This document shows, piece by piece, positions 43,246 to 51,840 of a stretch of 64,000 bases of DNA. The translations under genes were made by a program, and so were the position numbers. The stretch covers positions 6,014,001-6,078,000 of the forward strand of contig NZ_CP127295.1 in assembly GCF_030285665.1 (NCBI RefSeq). The letters are read 5' to 3'. Each line of letters begins with the position of its first letter. The stretch's first letter is position 1. The DNA comes from Amycolatopsis mongoliensis (GTDB lineage: Bacteria > Actinomycetota > Actinomycetes > Mycobacteriales > Pseudonocardiaceae). Under the pieces are notes generated by a model. It saw only the letters and a list, made by a program, of their open reading frames with translations. It did not search any database and was not told the DNA's origin.

Positions 43246-45090
43246 ATGACCATCGACGCGGTACGAGGACGCGGCACCGAGCCGCTGTTGACGAAGTTCA
43301 TCGTATTCTGCGCTCTTCAAACCACTTCGGCAGGCCTGATCGCGGTCAGTCTGCTGTGGACGCCCTCGTGGCCGCGCCTCGCCGCCCTGCCGGTGCTTGC
43401 GGGTGCGATCGGTGCCGGCGTGCTGATGTTCTCGGAGGCCCGGCGGCAGCGGCGATCGCTCGAAAAGCTGCACCGGGGACTCGAGCTGCTCGGGCGGCAG
43501 CGGTTGCCGGACATCGTGGACAACGTAGTGGCGAGCCGGAATGCGAACCACGTCCGGCTCCAGCTGCCGACCGTGTCGGACGAGAAGCTGGCCCACCTTG
43601 TCGGCGACGTCGAGCAGGTGTGCACCAACGCGGTCCGGCTGGCGCAGGAGCAGGACGAGATCCGTTCCGGCTACGCGGAAGTGTTCTTGAACATGTTCCG
43701 CCGGACCCAGACCTTGCTGCTACGGCAGCTGAAGATCATCGAAGGGCTCGAGCAGGAGAACCGGTCCGCCTCGGACCTGAATCGCTTCTACCAGCTCGAC
43801 CACCTCGTCATGCGTATGCGCCGGAACAACGAGAACATCCTCGTGCTCTCCGGCACCGAACTCGTGCGCAAGACGAAGGATCCGGTGCCGATCGACGACC
43901 TGCTGCGCGCGTCGATCTCCGAGATCGACAGCTACCAGCGGGTCCGGCTGATCAACACGCCGTCGGTCCGGATCGCGAACACTGCGGCCGGCGACCTCAT
44001 CCGCATCGTCGCCGAGCTGCTCGACAACGCCACGTCGTTCTCGCCGCCGGACAAGCCGGTCACCGTGAAGGCCGAGCTGGCCCGACACCGCGGATTGTCG
44101 ATCGGGGTGATCGACAACGGGATCGGAATGTCCGATGCCGACATCAGCAGCGCGAACGAGCAGTTGCGCAAACTGAGTTCCGTGGAGATCGCCCGCTCCC
44201 GCCGTCTCGGCCTGCTCGTGGCCGGCCGGCTGGCCGGTCGGCACGGTTTCCGGGTCGAATTGTTCGGCGGCGACGACGTCGAAGGGGTCTCGGCTCTCGT
44301 TTCCGTGCCGAGCTCCGTGTTGCTGAATGAGGACGCTGTGCGTGCCGCATTGCCGGGCGATGCGAGCCGCGGCTCGACCATGGGGGCCACGGGTGGCATC
44401 ACGAATCGTGCCGGACGTGGCGGCTCGGCGGTTCCCGTGACCATCACGGTGCGGCGCCAGGAAACGCAAGCGTCCGACGGCGCGACCGAGCGGCGGCCGT
44501 CCTCGTGGCACAACCGGACGAAGGTGCAGGCGACCCGCAAGCAGGCCACGGGACTGTCTTCGTCCGACCTGGTGGCGCAAGCTCATTCCGATGTTCCCGG
44601 TGAGCTGCCCACCCGGATCCCGAACAAGCGGATCGCGGCTGCCGAGACCGCGAAGCCGTCCGTTCCCCGGAGAACTTCGCGGTGGTTCCAGGCACCGAGC
44701 AAGATCCGGCAGAAGGGACTGCCTTCGGCCGGCAGCGCCGGGGACCTCTCCGCGAACTCCGGGGGCGATGCGGCGGACAACCGGCGCTCGAAAGTGGACC
44801 AGACGTGGCAGATGGCGGAGAAGTCCCAGCACCAGCAAGACTACACCTACACCGACGACGGCTTGCCGCTGCGAAAGAAGGGGGCGCACCTGTTCGTCGG
44901 GAGTGCGGACGGTGGCCTGGCGGCAGATCCGGTGCAGAATCCGAAACCAATCGAACGCGACCCGAAGCACACGCAGCGTCGGCTGTCCAGCTACCAGCAG
45001 GGAGTGCAGAAGGCCAAGGAGCAGGAAGCTCGCCTTCGCGGTACCCGGCACACCGGCGGATGGACTGTTCTCGAGGTCGGGCAAAAGTAA
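43246..45090 (+). CDS. sensor histidine kinase-like ATPase (CvnA-like)
   Basis: A 614-residue protein with two N-terminal membrane helices (about 15-62) and almost no extracytoplasmic loop. H186 lies in a dimerisation-like helix (QLDHLVMRMRRN). The HATPase_c domain has an N box ELLDNATSF near 259, DNGIGMSDAD near 290 and a G2-like GLLVAGRLAGRHG near 323. The last ~240 residues are a long polar tail with basic patches (RTKVQATRKQATG). Classical CvnA proteins carry a large sensing (nitrate-type) domain, absent here, so the input may come from partner proteins. GGAGGAACG precedes ATG 43246. Confidence 0.9.
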   Translation: MTIDAVRGRGTEPLLTKFIVFCALQTTSAGLIAVSLLWTPSWPRLAALPVLAGAIGAGVLMFSEARRQRRSLEKLHRGLELLGRQRLPDIVDNVVASRNANHVRLQLPTVSDEKLAHLVGDVEQVCTNAVRLAQEQDEIRSGYAEVFLNMFRRTQTLLLRQLKIIEGLEQENRSASDLNRFYQLDHLVMRMRRNNENILVLSGTELVRKTKDPVPIDDLLRASISEIDSYQRVRLINTPSVRIANTAAGDLIRIVAELLDNATSFSPPDKPVTVKAELARHRGLSIGVIDNGIGMSDADISSANEQLRKLSSVEIARSRRLGLLVAGRLAGRHGFRVELFGGDDVEGVSALVSVPSSVLLNEDAVRAALPGDASRGSTMGATGGITNRAGRGGSAVPVTITVRRQETQASDGATERRPSSWHNRTKVQATRKQATGLSSSDLVAQAHSDVPGELPTRIPNKRIAAAETAKPSVPRRTSRWFQAPSKIRQKGLPSAGSAGDLSANSGGDAADNRRSKVDQTWQMAEKSQHQQDYTYTDDGLPLRKKGAHLFVGSADGGLAADPVQNPKPIERDPKHTQRRLSSYQQGVQKAKEQEARLRGTRHTGGWTVLEVGQK

Positions 45091-45111
45091 CCCTGTGAAT
45101 GGAGATGTGTT

Positions 45112-45555
45112 GTGATGGTTGAAAAAGACGATTCCATGAACGAGTACGCGTGGCTCATCAACGATTTCGTGGACCGCGTGCCCGGGGTCGCACACGGTGT
45201 CGCCGTGTCCTCCGACGGTCTGCTCATCGCGGCGTCGAGCACGCTGCCGCAGGATCCGGCCGACCAGCTGGCGGCGGTCGCGTGCGGGCTGGTGAGCCTG
45301 ACCGAAGGGGCGGCTCGCTGCTTCGACGCCGGCAACGTCAACGAGACCATCGTCGAGATGGACGCGGGAACGATGCTGCTGATGTCGATCAGCGACGGTT
45401 CGTGCCTGTCGATCCTCGCCGACCCGGGGTACGACATCGGCCAGATCGCGTACGAAATGGCGTTGCTCGTCGACCGGTTCGGGCACATGCTGACCCCGGA
45501 GCTCCGGGCGAAGGAAGAGGAAACCGCAGCCGCCTCCGGCACCCCGGCGAACTAG
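45112..45555 (+). CDS. roadblock/LC7 domain protein (CvnB-like)
   Basis: A 147-residue protein with the complete roadblock/LC7 fold: YAWLINDFVDRVPGVAHGVAVSSDGLLIA, AAVACGLVSLTEGAARCF, GTMLLMSISDGSCLSILADP, IGQIAYEMALLVDRFG. These proteins regulate small GTPases such as MglA and CvnD. GTG 45112 (GGAG at 45101-45104) is favoured over ATG 45115. It lies between the sensor ATPase and the GTPase. Confidence 0.93.
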   Translation: MMVEKDDSMNEYAWLINDFVDRVPGVAHGVAVSSDGLLIAASSTLPQDPADQLAAVACGLVSLTEGAARCFDAGNVNETIVEMDAGTMLLMSISDGSCLSILADPGYDIGQIAYEMALLVDRFGHMLTPELRAKEEETAAASGTPAN

Positions 45556-45580
45556 TTTCCTGCATCGGAAAGGAACTCAG

Positions 45581-46192
45581 ATGATAAACCACAGGGTCGG
45601 TGCGGCCGCTGACTCTTCGGAGAAGTCCGTGATTACTTCGAAGATCGTCGTGGCCGGAGGGTTTGGTGTGGGAAAGTCGACGTTCGTCGGTTCGATTTCC
45701 GATATCAAGCCGCTGACCACCGAAGCGATGATGACCGTCGCGAGCGGGAAGCTGGACGACACCGAACGCCTCCCGTACAAAGGGTCGACCACGGTGGCGA
45801 TGGACTTCGGCCGGGTCGCCCTCGACGACGAACTGCTGCTGTACATTTTCGGAACCCCGGGACAGGAGCGCTTCTGGTTCATGTGGGACAGCTTGGTGCG
45901 CGGCTCGATCGGTGCCGTTGTCCTGGCTGACACCCGGCGGCTCGCCGACTCCTTCTCGTCGGTCGACTTCTTCGAAAACCGCAACATTCCTTACGTCATC
46001 GGAGTGAACACGTTCGACGGGATCCTCCACCACCCGCTCGAACACGTCCGCCGGGCCATGGCGCTCGATCCGTCGGTCCCGGTCTTCCGTTGTGACGCGC
46101 GGGAGCGGGAAGAAGTCAAGGAGACCGTGCTGGGCCTCATCGAGCACGTCATGAGGCGGGTCGAACAGGTCGCCGAACCCTCGATGACCTAG
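45581..46192 (+). CDS. conservon GTPase (CvnD-like)
   Basis: A 203-residue Ras-like GTPase of the bacterial MglA/CvnD group: P loop GGFGVGKST with K32, switch region KGSTTVAMDFG, G3 GTPGQERFWFMWDSLVRG, G4 VNTFDG. The base-specificity motif NTFD fits the NxxD rule. GGAAAGGAA lies just upstream of ATG 45581. It is the output of the roadblock/DUF742/sensor set and is followed by two thiol-redox genes. Confidence 0.93.
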   Translation: MINHRVGAAADSSEKSVITSKIVVAGGFGVGKSTFVGSISDIKPLTTEAMMTVASGKLDDTERLPYKGSTTVAMDFGRVALDDELLLYIFGTPGQERFWFMWDSLVRGSIGAVVLADTRRLADSFSSVDFFENRNIPYVIGVNTFDGILHHPLEHVRRAMALDPSVPVFRCDAREREEVKETVLGLIEHVMRRVEQVAEPSMT

Positions 46193-46247
46193 AAGTCGGG
46201 GTGGCGAAGAAAGTCCCTGGGTTGCCGAGAAACAGGATGGTTGATGG

Positions 46248-46634
46248 GTGATGGCTGACGAGGTGTCCGGTATCGTCGCTCTTGACGTGGCCAAGTTCAA
46301 TGAGATCACGAAGTCCGAAGATGTGATCGTGATCCATCTTTCGGCGGACTGGTGCAGTCCGTGCAAGGCGTTCAAGGCTGTCTTCCGCGCGACGGCGGAA
46401 AGTCACGACGACGACGTCGTCTTCGCATCGCTCGACACCGACTCTCAGCCGGAGCTGGGTGCGGCGTTCAACGTGAAGTCGATCCCGACCATTGCAGTGA
46501 TGCGCGGTGGTGCCTTGATTTTCACGCACGAGGGCTCCCTTAGTGAGAACGCGCTCAACGATGTGATCCGGCAGGCGCGCGAGATCGACATTGATGCCGT
46601 CCGCAAGTCGGTGGCCGCCCGTGCGGCGAAGTGA
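46248..46634 (+). CDS. thioredoxin-family protein (WCSPC)
   Basis: A 128-residue thioredoxin fold: VIVIHLSADWCSPCKAF with active-site cysteines C36 and C39, VFASLDTDSQPELGAAFNVKSIPTIAVMRGG with the cis-proline SIPT, and a C-terminal helix. The active site is CSPC, not the usual CGPC, which changes redox potential. GTG 46248 or ATG 46251 may be the start. It follows the GTPase by 55 bases and precedes a peroxiredoxin it may reduce. Confidence 0.9.
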   Translation: MMADEVSGIVALDVAKFNEITKSEDVIVIHLSADWCSPCKAFKAVFRATAESHDDDVVFASLDTDSQPELGAAFNVKSIPTIAVMRGGALIFTHEGSLSENALNDVIRQAREIDIDAVRKSVAARAAK

Positions 46635-46665
46635 GCTCTAGGGTGTATACGGAAAGGAAACGCTG

Positions 46666-47205
46666 GTGAGTGTCAAGATCGGTTCTCGAGCTCCGGATTT
46701 CACGCTCGACAGTAATCAGCTTGAGCCAATCACCTTGTCCTCCTTCGTGGGAGACAAGAACGTCCTGCTTGTGTACTATCCGCGCGCTTTCACGCCGATT
46801 TGCCGGGGTGAGCTGTGCCAGTTGCGCGATGAAGTCGAGATCTACCACAATTACGATGTCCAGGTGATCGGGGTATCGGTGGACTCCCCGTTCTGCCTCA
46901 AGGCGTGGGCAGACGTGCAGGGCTATCCGTTCCCGCTGCTGTCCGATTTCTGGCCGCACGGTGAGGTGGCGACGACCTACGGGTCGTTCGACGACGCGGC
47001 CGGCGTCGCCCGTCGGGGTACGTTCCTGATCGACACCGAGGGAATCATCCGCTTCGCCAAGGTCCAGGAAGAGGACGTGGCTCGCGACCAGAGTGAGTGG
47101 AAGAACCAGGTGGCGAGCATCTTGGGGCCGCACGGCCGGGATCTCTCGGATATCGCGATTCCCTCGGCGCCCGGCAACTGGATCACCGTCCGCGACGACG
47201 CCTGA
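46666..47205 (+). CDS. peroxiredoxin (AhpE/BCP-like)
   Basis: A 179-residue peroxiredoxin. YPRAFTPICRGELCQLRD holds peroxidatic C46 in the PxxxTxxC pattern (with the first proline preceding the cited segment's AFT), and C51 five residues later, as in AhpE/BCP types. GVSVDSPFCLKAWAD and RRGTFLIDTEGIIRFA are typical. The start is GTG with GGAAAGGAA upstream. It is probably reduced by the adjacent thioredoxin and closes the redox-conservon operon. Confidence 0.93.
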   Translation: MSVKIGSRAPDFTLDSNQLEPITLSSFVGDKNVLLVYYPRAFTPICRGELCQLRDEVEIYHNYDVQVIGVSVDSPFCLKAWADVQGYPFPLLSDFWPHGEVATTYGSFDDAAGVARRGTFLIDTEGIIRFAKVQEEDVARDQSEWKNQVASILGPHGRDLSDIAIPSAPGNWITVRDDA

Positions 47206-47473
47206 GGGCGAGCCGCCGTGGCGCGGCCGCGCTCCGGGGAGACGCTGTACGGCGGCTGCCGCCGGGTGGCGCCTTTGCCGACGGTTGAATTGTACCGATC
47301 GATTCACGACAGTGCGGACGGTGTGGCTCGGTCGGTGCTCCCGTGTTCCTGAGCTGCGCGAACTGTGGCAGGCGAGGTGGCCGGGCGAGGCCGGGATCGG
47401 CAATAGAGGGTTTATGAAGCAGCACGCGCCACGCTCGGTACCGGGTTCGAGACAGTGCGGAGGGAGCGGTGGC

Positions 47474-48109
47474 GTGGATGTCGTGAAGGTGCTGGTGCAC
47501 GCGGCCGACGAGATCAGCGAGGCCGGGGTCAAGGCAATGCTGAGCGGGCGTGAGCAGTTCCGCGTCGTACCGGACGACCCGGGCTGCCGCCCGGACGTTC
47601 TCGTCGTCGTCGTGGACGGAGTTGTCGGAACGAGTACGTTCGCCCTGCTCAGGCGGTTGCAGGACGGCGGTTCGGCAGACAGCCCTCGCGCCGTGCTCGT
47701 GGCGGACCGGTTCAAGTCCGAGGACCTCCTGCTGGCTGTCGAATGCGGGGTGGCGGCATTGCTGGCCCGCAACGAACTCAAAGATGGAACCCTGGCCTCC
47801 GCGGTCGGAGCGGTCGGCCGGGGTGCCGCGCTCCTGCCGTATCGATTGCAGGGCATCCTCCTGGACCAGATAAGCCAGTTGCGTTCGCAGGTGCTGGCGC
47901 CGGCGGGTTTGACCCTTTCCGGAATCGAGACGCGCGAGCGAGACGTGCTGCAGCTGATCGCGGAGGGCTACCAGACCGACGAAATCGCGAACCGGCTCAC
48001 TTACTCCGAGGGCACGGTCAAGAACGTCCTCTACGGTCTCATGGCCCGGCTGCGGCTCAATTCACGGTCCCACGCGGTCGCCTATGCGATGCGCGCCGGC
48101 GTGATCTGA
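47474..48109 (+). CDS. LuxR/NarL-type regulator with atypical receiver (paralog 2)
   Basis: A 211-residue protein from GTG 47474 (AGGGAG at 47461). The N-terminal receiver-like domain (VKVLVHAADEISEAGVKAML, VLVVVVDGVVGTSTF, LLAVECGVAALLARNEL) lacks the conserved acidic pair at its start. The HTH is IETRERDVLQLIAEGYQTDEIANRLTYSEGTVKNVLYGLMARL and the end SHAVAYAMRAGVI is shared with the paralogs at 20826 and 48188. It is about 80 bases upstream of the next paralog in tandem. Confidence 0.9.
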   Translation: MDVVKVLVHAADEISEAGVKAMLSGREQFRVVPDDPGCRPDVLVVVVDGVVGTSTFALLRRLQDGGSADSPRAVLVADRFKSEDLLLAVECGVAALLARNELKDGTLASAVGAVGRGAALLPYRLQGILLDQISQLRSQVLAPAGLTLSGIETRERDVLQLIAEGYQTDEIANRLTYSEGTVKNVLYGLMARLRLNSRSHAVAYAMRAGVI

Positions 48110-48187
48110 AAAGACGGCTTCGGCAAGAAGCCGGGTTTGTTCCGACCGACGGCTCGCCCGGGCCGTCGCCGATGGTGGAGGACCGAG

Positions 48188-48808
48188 ATGGAACCGGTGC
48201 GAGTGGGTGTCCAGGCCGCCGATTCGATCACCGAGGTCGGGCTGGCCAGCTTTCTGCGGACCAGCCGGCGGCTCGAGGTCGTCGACCCCGGCACGGTGAC
48301 CGAGCGGGACGTGCAGGTGGTGCAGGCGGACCGGTTGACACCGCAGGTCGCCGCCGACCTCAGGGCCGAGCACTGCGCGGCGGTGCCCAAGGTGCTGCTG
48401 ATCGACGACCTCAGGGACAGCGACGTGCTCAGCGCGGTCGAGTGCGGGGTCGTCGTGGTGCTCCCACGGAGCCGGACCTCGGGCGACGGCCTGGTCGAAG
48501 CCGTGGTCGCCGCCGCTTCGGGCCGCGGCCTCCTGCCGCCGGACCTACTGGGCCGGCTGCTCGACGGCATCCGGCGGCTGCAGCACGACGTGCTCACTCC
48601 TCGCGGGCTGGGTGCCGCGGGGCTGACCGCGCGCGAGGTCGACGTGCTCAGGCTCATGGCGGAGGGGCTGGACACCAGTGAGATAGCGGGCGAGCTGTGC
48701 TATTCCGAGCGCACGGTCAAGAACGTGATCTACGAGATGACCAGCAGGCTCAACCTGCGCAATCGTCCGCACGCGGTGGCGTACGCCATGCAGGCCGGCG
48801 TCATCTGA
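48188..48808 (+). CDS. LuxR/NarL-type regulator with atypical receiver (paralog 3)
   Basis: A 206-residue protein, ATG 48188 after GGAGG. It is closest to the protein at 20826: both begin (M/V)EPV, share FLRT, DRLTPQV/DRMTPQV, GRGLLP, LTxREVDVLRLMAEG, LCYSERTVKN and NLRNRPHAVAYAM. The phospho-acceptor position is again displaced (QVVQADRLTPQ). Probably arose by duplication; both tandem genes may respond to signals other than phosphorylation. Confidence 0.9.
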   Translation: MEPVRVGVQAADSITEVGLASFLRTSRRLEVVDPGTVTERDVQVVQADRLTPQVAADLRAEHCAAVPKVLLIDDLRDSDVLSAVECGVVVVLPRSRTSGDGLVEAVVAAASGRGLLPPDLLGRLLDGIRRLQHDVLTPRGLGAAGLTAREVDVLRLMAEGLDTSEIAGELCYSERTVKNVIYEMTSRLNLRNRPHAVAYAMQAGVI

Positions 48809-49140
48809 CGTTCGCGCCCGGATTTTCCTGCTCGGACCCGGCGACGGTGGCGACCAACTCGTCGTAGATCGGTGTTGCCTCCACGCGGAATAGCTCTCCG
48901 CGTGGACGCTTTTCGTCTTCATCCGGCTCGGGGATCACCCGTCCATTGTATCGATTGCCGACGCCGGCAAAGTGAAAACACCGGATATCGGTATCCCTGT
49001 CCAGTGAAAATGCCCTCCTGGAGTGCGCCGGCGGGCGGATAGAGGATTCGTTGAGTCGTCTCTGGTGATCTCGGTGAGAACCGCGGGAGGAGCGGTCGGC
49101 CCGGGTGAGGCCCGGCAGGTCGAGATTGGAAGGACGGGTG
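48809..49140. other. 332-base intergenic region
   Basis: It contains the terminator hairpin at 48880-48906 and an AT-richer stretch (48950-49010) that probably holds the promoter for the LuxR-ATPase gene at 49141. No gene is seen. Confidence 0.55.
48880..48915 (+). terminator. rho-independent-like terminator after the tandem LuxR genes
   Basis: TCCACGCGG (48880-48888) and CCGCGTGGA (48898-48906) form a perfect 9-base stem with a 9-base loop, followed by the T-containing CGCTTTTCGTC. It lies 70 bases after the stop of the regulator at 48188. Confidence 0.65.
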
Positions 49141-51777
49141 ATGGCGCGTCAGCGTGGTGGGCTCGTGGGGCGGCGAACGGAACTCGACGCCCTCGTCGAG
49201 GAGGAGGCCGTCGGCTCGACTCTGGTCCGCGGCCTTCCCGGCAGCGGGAAGACTGCTCTGCTGCGCGAGGCGCGCCGTGTCCTGGCCGGCCGGGCGGCAC
49301 CGGTTCTCGATGTGCCGTTTCCCGCGGACGGGCCGGCGTGGGATCTGTTCGGCTTCCGGGCCGTGCTCAGGGCGGTGCGCGAGCAGTACGAACTCTTCGA
49401 CGCCGACCCCCGGCTGCCGGATTCCCTCGACGACGTGAGCCGAACGTGCACCGAGGAAGGCTACGCCGACCCGTGGGCGAGGTTCTGCTTGCTGCACACG
49501 ATGAGCACGCTGTTCACCCGGCTGAGCACGACCGCTCCGGTGACGGTCCTGCTCGACGATCTCGACCGGCTCCCCGAGCCGGTGCTGGCAGCGGCGCCGA
49601 TGCACCGGGCCGGGCACGCTGTGATCGCCTCGTGCCGCCTGCCGCCGGCGGACACAGTGGACTCACTCGGCGGCGCGTTCCCGCGGACGATCGAGCTCGG
49701 CCCCCTGCCCCCGGACAAGACCGCGGACCTCCTCCGGCGGGTGGCGAAGGTGCCGGTCACGCCGGCTGCCGAGCAATCCGTCCGGGAATCCCTTGGCCCG
49801 TGGTGGGGCAACCCGGGTGCGGTGATCGCGACGGTGATCGACCTGCGCGACCGCGGCAGGCTCGAGACGGCGGACGGTCTCGCCCGCCTGCGTGATCCGG
49901 AGCTGCCCGTCGCCCTGCCGGCCGGGCACCCCGCGCTGGCGGAACTCGCCAGGTTCGGGGACGTCGGCAAGCAGGTCGTGCTCCTCGCCTCAGGGCCGGA
50001 CGGCTTGTCCGTCGACGACGTTCCGTTCGTGGCCGGTGGTGGGCACCGTGCTGAGGCCGCCGGCCGAGCGGTCGACGCGCTGGTCCGGGACGGCGTCCTC
50101 GAGTGCGGGCCGGCCGGGACGCTCCGGTGCCGAGTACCCGGGATCGGCGCCGCGGTGGCCCAGGAGGCCGGGGATCAGGCACGGGCGAGGCTGCACCGCG
50201 GGATCGCCGAGCGCCTCCTGGAAGACGGCGACGCGCGCGGGTCTCATGGGGACACCTTGGCCAGACACGTTGCCTCGGCCGGACGGGAACTGCCTCGCCG
50301 GGCGGAGTTCGCCCGCGTGCTCCGGGACGCCGAGTGCGTGCTCGCCGCCGATTCGCCCGCGCGGGCTCGCCACCTGTACGCCGCGTGGTGGCACGCCGGG
50401 CCGGGGGCCGACCGCGCCGCCCGGCAGACCGAGATGGTCCGCCACCTGGTCCGCGTCGCCGACTACCCGGCCATGGCCGCCTTCGTGGCCGAAGCGTCGG
50501 ACGACGTGGAGGGCGCGACCATGACGGAACTCGCCGCCGGAGCCGTTCTGGCGGCCGTCCACCTCGGCCGCCCGGTGCCGGGCGATGTCCGCGAAGAACT
50601 GGGCCGAGGCGACGCGGCCCGCGTGCTGCTGGACCTGGCTGATCGCTGGTTCGCCGGCGACCGGGTCGAGCCGGCCGACGTCAGTGCCTGCTTCGTCCCG
50701 GTGTGGCAGCAAGACGGCTTCGTCGCGCCCGAGCCGGGCCCGCGTACCTGGCGCGGACGGCGGTCCGGCACCCTGCTCGCCGACGCCTGTGCCGTGCGGG
50801 ACCTCGCTCCGGTGCTCGGGGTGGTACTGGGCGGGGACTACCGGGTACCTGCGTCCGGGCCGCTGTCGGCGTACCACCGGGCCCGTACCGGGTACGCCGA
50901 GGGACGCTGGGCCGAAGCACTCGCCGCGGTGGCGGAGCTGGAGGCCCTGGACACCGTGGACGGGCTCGTCCGCGAGCACGCCCGCTTGCTCGCGGCGGAA
51001 ATGTGTGGCTGGCAGGGCGACGGGCAGCGGGCGGCCGGCTGGCTGGCAACGGTGCCGGAAGCCGGGTACTTCCCGCTCCTGAGGGCCTGGGTGGAAGCCG
51101 GCTTGCACCACCACGCGAGAGAAGACGAAGAGGCGTTCGAAGCCGGCCGGCGCGCTTTCCTCGCCCACCCGTTCTCGCGCGACGAAATCGGTGCTTCGCG
51201 GCTGCTGTGCCGGCTGGCCTGGCTCGCCGGCCGCATCGAGGACACCGGCGGGCGCCGCACCGTCGTCGACGTGGCCGAGACCTACCACGAGGTCCGGAAT
51301 TCCCCGCGTTCGTTCGGGGTGCTCGCCCTGGTGCGCGGCCTGGCCGGCGGCGACGAGACGCAGATCCACACGGCCGAACGGCTGGTCCGCAGGCGCGGCG
51401 GCCACGAGCTCGTCCTGCTCGGCGAGTCGGCCGCCCGGTTGTCCGAGTCGCCGCGGGGTTGGTTGCGGGAGGCGGCCGAGCACACCCGTCCCGGTTGTGC
51501 CGCCCGGCCGGCCGGGAACGCCCGGGAAGTCGTGAACTCCGGCGTCCGGGTGGCGGTCGGGCGGCCGGAGTCCGACGTGCTGTCCGCCACCGAACACGAA
51601 ATCCTCGAGCTCATCCGGACAGGACAGACCAATCGGCAGATCGCCCGGGTGATCCGGATGAGCGAGAAGACGGTCGAGAAGCACCTCTCCCGGCTCTTCG
51701 TGAAGGCGGGCTGCCGGACCAGATATGGCTTGGCGACGTCGGGCCTGGGCCGCCACCACGACGCGATCGGCGCGTAG
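49141..51777 (+). CDS. LAL-type regulator: AAA ATPase with C-terminal LuxR HTH
   Basis: An 878-residue large ATP-binding LuxR regulator. LVGRRTELDAL begins the ATPase, Walker A RGLPGSGKT is near 32-40, and Walker B VTVLLDDLDRLP is near 140. A long helical middle with TPR-like character follows, and the LuxR HTH (LSATEHEILELIRTGQTNRQIARVIRMSEKTVEKHLSRLF) occupies about 813-855. ATG 49141 follows GGAAGGACGG. It may control the block of unusual proteins downstream; the related gene at 56068 lies inside that block on the other strand. Confidence 0.92.
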   Translation: MARQRGGLVGRRTELDALVEEEAVGSTLVRGLPGSGKTALLREARRVLAGRAAPVLDVPFPADGPAWDLFGFRAVLRAVREQYELFDADPRLPDSLDDVSRTCTEEGYADPWARFCLLHTMSTLFTRLSTTAPVTVLLDDLDRLPEPVLAAAPMHRAGHAVIASCRLPPADTVDSLGGAFPRTIELGPLPPDKTADLLRRVAKVPVTPAAEQSVRESLGPWWGNPGAVIATVIDLRDRGRLETADGLARLRDPELPVALPAGHPALAELARFGDVGKQVVLLASGPDGLSVDDVPFVAGGGHRAEAAGRAVDALVRDGVLECGPAGTLRCRVPGIGAAVAQEAGDQARARLHRGIAERLLEDGDARGSHGDTLARHVASAGRELPRRAEFARVLRDAECVLAADSPARARHLYAAWWHAGPGADRAARQTEMVRHLVRVADYPAMAAFVAEASDDVEGATMTELAAGAVLAAVHLGRPVPGDVREELGRGDAARVLLDLADRWFAGDRVEPADVSACFVPVWQQDGFVAPEPGPRTWRGRRSGTLLADACAVRDLAPVLGVVLGGDYRVPASGPLSAYHRARTGYAEGRWAEALAAVAELEALDTVDGLVREHARLLAAEMCGWQGDGQRAAGWLATVPEAGYFPLLRAWVEAGLHHHAREDEEAFEAGRRAFLAHPFSRDEIGASRLLCRLAWLAGRIEDTGGRRTVVDVAETYHEVRNSPRSFGVLALVRGLAGGDETQIHTAERLVRRRGGHELVLLGESAARLSESPRGWLREAAEHTRPGCAARPAGNAREVVNSGVRVAVGRPESDVLSATEHEILELIRTGQTNRQIARVIRMSEKTVEKHLSRLFVKAGCRTRYGLATSGLGRHHDAIGA

Positions 51778-51840
51778 CCCGGGTCTGACGGCGATGCAGC
51801 GGTTGCGGCTGCGCGAAGTTCGCGTGGACGAGAAGGAATC

